From the NCBI RefSeq assembly GCF_030816615.1, contig NZ_JAUSYD010000001.1:6780501-6844500 (forward strand): a stretch of 64,000 bases of DNA, in the 5' to 3' direction. The stretch comes from Streptomyces sp. B1I3 (GTDB taxonomy: Bacteria; Actinomycetota; Actinomycetes; Streptomycetales; Streptomycetaceae). The notes beneath the pieces are model-generated. The model was given only the letters and a program-made list of their open reading frames with translations. It was not told where the DNA came from and did no database searches. Every line of letters begins with the position of its first letter. Position 1 is the first letter of the stretch. This document shows, one piece after another, positions 62,533 through 64,000 of this stretch. Both the position numbers and the translations under genes were made by a program.

Positions 62533-63306
62533 GTGGGGACCACGCAGCTGGAATCGGTACAGGAGCCGAAGTACTGGCACCTCAAGACCGTGCTCAGTGA
62601 GGCGCTCGACTCGGACTTCGCGGTGGGCGAGGTCCTGCCCAACGAGCGGGACCTCGCGGCGCGTTTCGGTGTCGCAAGGGCCACGCTCCGCCAGGCGCTG
62701 GAGCAGCTCGAGCTCGAAGGCAGGCTGCAGCGGCGCCGCGGGGTGGGCACGACCGTCGCCCCGCCCCGTGTCGGGGTGGCCGTCTCCACGGCGCAGCAGG
62801 ACTGGGCGGGCGGCGGAACGGACGAGGCATGGCAGCCCGTCGAGTGCACGACCGCGACCGCTCCTGCCTCGGTTTGCGCCGTCCTCGACGTCGACGCCGA
62901 GGAAGCGGTGCACGTGGTGCGCCGCATCCGGGTGAGCCACGGCCAGGCGGTGGCAGCCGAACTGCTCTACGTCCCGAAGTCGTCCGTGCCCGAGCTCTCG
63001 GCGATCGACGCCCCCTCCGGCTCGGCCCGGGCCCGAAGCGTCCTGCGCGAACTGCACCGGCTCGGTCTGGACGGGCAGGACCGTTCGGTCGAGCTCGGCT
63101 CCGCCCGAGCGGACGACGCGAAGGAGCTGGACCGCCTCCCGGGGGCGCCGGTGCTCGTGGTCACGACGCGGTACTTCGCCGCCTCGGGAACTGCGGCGGT
63201 ATCCGTGGCCACATACCGGGCCGACACCTGCCGACTGACATTCGGGGACTCAGGGGACCTCGAGATCAGCCACGAGAGCCAGGAACAGCAGCGGCAGGCC
63301 TCCTGA
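62533..63306 (+). CDS. GntR-family regulator, HutC/UTRA subfamily (DasR-like)
   Basis: A 257-residue regulator. Winged helix: VGEVLPNERDLAARFGVARATLRQALEQLELEGRLQRRRGVGTTVAPPR. UTRA ligand domain: DVDAEEAVHVVRRIRVSHGQAVAAELLYVPKSSVPEL to VLVVTTRYFAASG and VATYRADTCRLTF. It is a paralogue rather than DasR itself, judged by the N-terminus. UTRA proteins bind phosphosugars such as GlcN-6-P. GTG 62533 has GGAGG six bases upstream. The neighbouring ROK gene supports an amino-sugar role. Confidence 0.94.
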   Translation: MGTTQLESVQEPKYWHLKTVLSEALDSDFAVGEVLPNERDLAARFGVARATLRQALEQLELEGRLQRRRGVGTTVAPPRVGVAVSTAQQDWAGGGTDEAWQPVECTTATAPASVCAVLDVDAEEAVHVVRRIRVSHGQAVAAELLYVPKSSVPELSAIDAPSGSARARSVLRELHRLGLDGQDRSVELGSARADDAKELDRLPGAPVLVVTTRYFAASGTAAVSVATYRADTCRLTFGDSGDLEISHESQEQQRQAS

Positions 63307-63458
63307 CCCGCCTCCGCGCCGGGACCGGAACGCAGGCCCGGAACGCGGGTCCGAAGCTCAGGCCCGGAGCGTGCCTGCGCCCTGAGTTCCCGGGCCCGGA
63401 CCTCCCACTCCCGGGCCGGGGGCTCGGAACAGGACCTGGTGGGTGCGGTGTGCCGCCG

Positions 63459-64000
63459 TCACCGGCGGGCCGTCACCGTCCCGTCCACGGCGAAGAGCTG
63501 CTCCTCGACGTGGTCCAGCGCCAGGCGCAGGGCTCCGGTGGCGACGGCTGCCTCGCCCAACAGCGAGAGAGCCACCCGGGGCGGCCGCAGACAGTAGCGG
63601 GCCAGTTCGTCGCGGAGCGGACCGAGTACGCCGTCCAGGCCGGCGGCCCAGCCACCGATCACCACGAGTTCGGGATCAAGTGCAAGGACCAGAGCCGCGA
63701 CATCGTGGACGAGCCGCTGGATGAACCGCTCGACCGCGGCCTGCGCCCCGGCATCACCGTGACGAGCCTTGGCGAACACGGCAGCGACGGCGCGCTCGTC
63801 CAGCGGGTCCAGCGGGGTGTCCGTCGTGGAGAGCAGGTGCTCCGGAGTGACATCGCGGCCGAGCAGGTGCAGGGCGCCGATCTCGCCCGCCGCACCGCCG
63901 AACCCCCGGTGCAGCCGCCCGCCGATGAGCGATCCCGCCCCCGGGCTCAGGCCTGCCAGGACGAAGACGATGTCATCGGACTCGGTCGCCGCCCCCTTCC
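63459..64000 (-). CDS. ROK-family protein, C-terminal part (5' end outside window)
   Basis: The frame runs past the window edge. About 180 residues are present: DIVFVLAGLSPGAGSLIGGRLHRGFGGAAGEIGALHL contains the ROK signature G-x-x-G-x-A-G-E-I-G, then LVLALDPELVVIGGWAAGLDG. ROK proteins are sugar kinases or NagC/XylR-type repressors. The zinc Cys box of ROK kinases would follow the GEIG stretch but is absent here, favouring a repressor. It is convergent with the GntR/UTRA gene. Confidence 0.85.
   Translation of the reverse strand, partial: KGAATESDDIVFVLAGLSPGAGSLIGGRLHRGFGGAAGEIGALHLLGRDVTPEHLLSTTDTPLDPLDERAVAAVFAKARHGDAGAQAAVERFIQRLVHDVAALVLALDPELVVIGGWAAGLDGVLGPLRDELARYCLRPPRVALSLLGEAAVATGALRLALDHVEEQLFAVDGTVTARR

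Overview
The window is high-GC actinobacterial chromosome and almost certainly Streptomyces. The signs are strong third-position GC, many GTG/TTG starts with GAGGAGG-type ribosome sites, Tat and lipobox exports, an xlnB-axeA xylan pair, a second EF-Tu (tuf3 type), MocR- and GntR-type regulators, and relics of an actinomycete integrative element. No rRNA, tRNA or CRISPR was seen. All functions are assigned from sequence reading only; no database was searched.

Layout. 1-5.5 kb: LysR C-terminus, Rieske lipoprotein, secreted xylanase/acetylxylan esterase pair (axeA frameshifted) with near-identical binding-domain DNA, two small secreted paralogues, ComB-like protein. 5.4-8.9 kb: an unsettled stretch with a truncated HipA-like fragment, a divergent NmrA/HxlR pair, remnants of a GH2 beta-galactosidase and of a tyrosine recombinase, then an intact HipA-like kinase overlapping a DUF3037 gene. 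9-23.5 kb: two SDRs, a frameshifted peptide-binding lipoprotein, ung, a Gfo/Idh/MocA oxidoreductase, lnt, a universal stress protein, a very large nitrate reductase-flavoreductase fusion, and a GDSL lipase.

23.6-30.55 kb: a decayed transferable element between two identical 179-bp direct repeats; the right repeat is the 3' end of uppP and the left repeat a displaced copy of it. Inside are broken FtsK/TraSA-type and Spd-like transfer genes, small accessory genes, two DUF6221 genes and a likely repressor. Two IS5-type insertion sequences sit in it, each at a CTAG target and each carrying an unrelated cargo gene tail-to-tail with its transposase.

30.4-64 kb is ordinary chromosome: uppP, TVP38-type membrane protein, AlkD-like protein, tuf3, spermidine-synthase-like protein, MFS exporter, thioesterase, DedA, gamma-carbonic-anhydrase and LbH acyltransferase, two regulator/DMT-exporter divergent pairs (XRE-cupin/EamA and MocR/EamA), AAC(3)-like acetyltransferase, sbcD-sbcC followed by a 5'-truncated rhodanese, ATP-grasp, DUF885 peptidase, Lrp with a divergent PLP lyase, ACT-GNAT protein, PhoD, hydrolase/ECF sigma pair, and a GntR/UTRA regulator with a dre-like palindrome beside a ROK protein.

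Several breaks fall in short C runs or a CG repeat (axeA, the peptide-binding protein, the TraSA remnant). They may be real decay or assembly errors and should be checked before genes are called dead.
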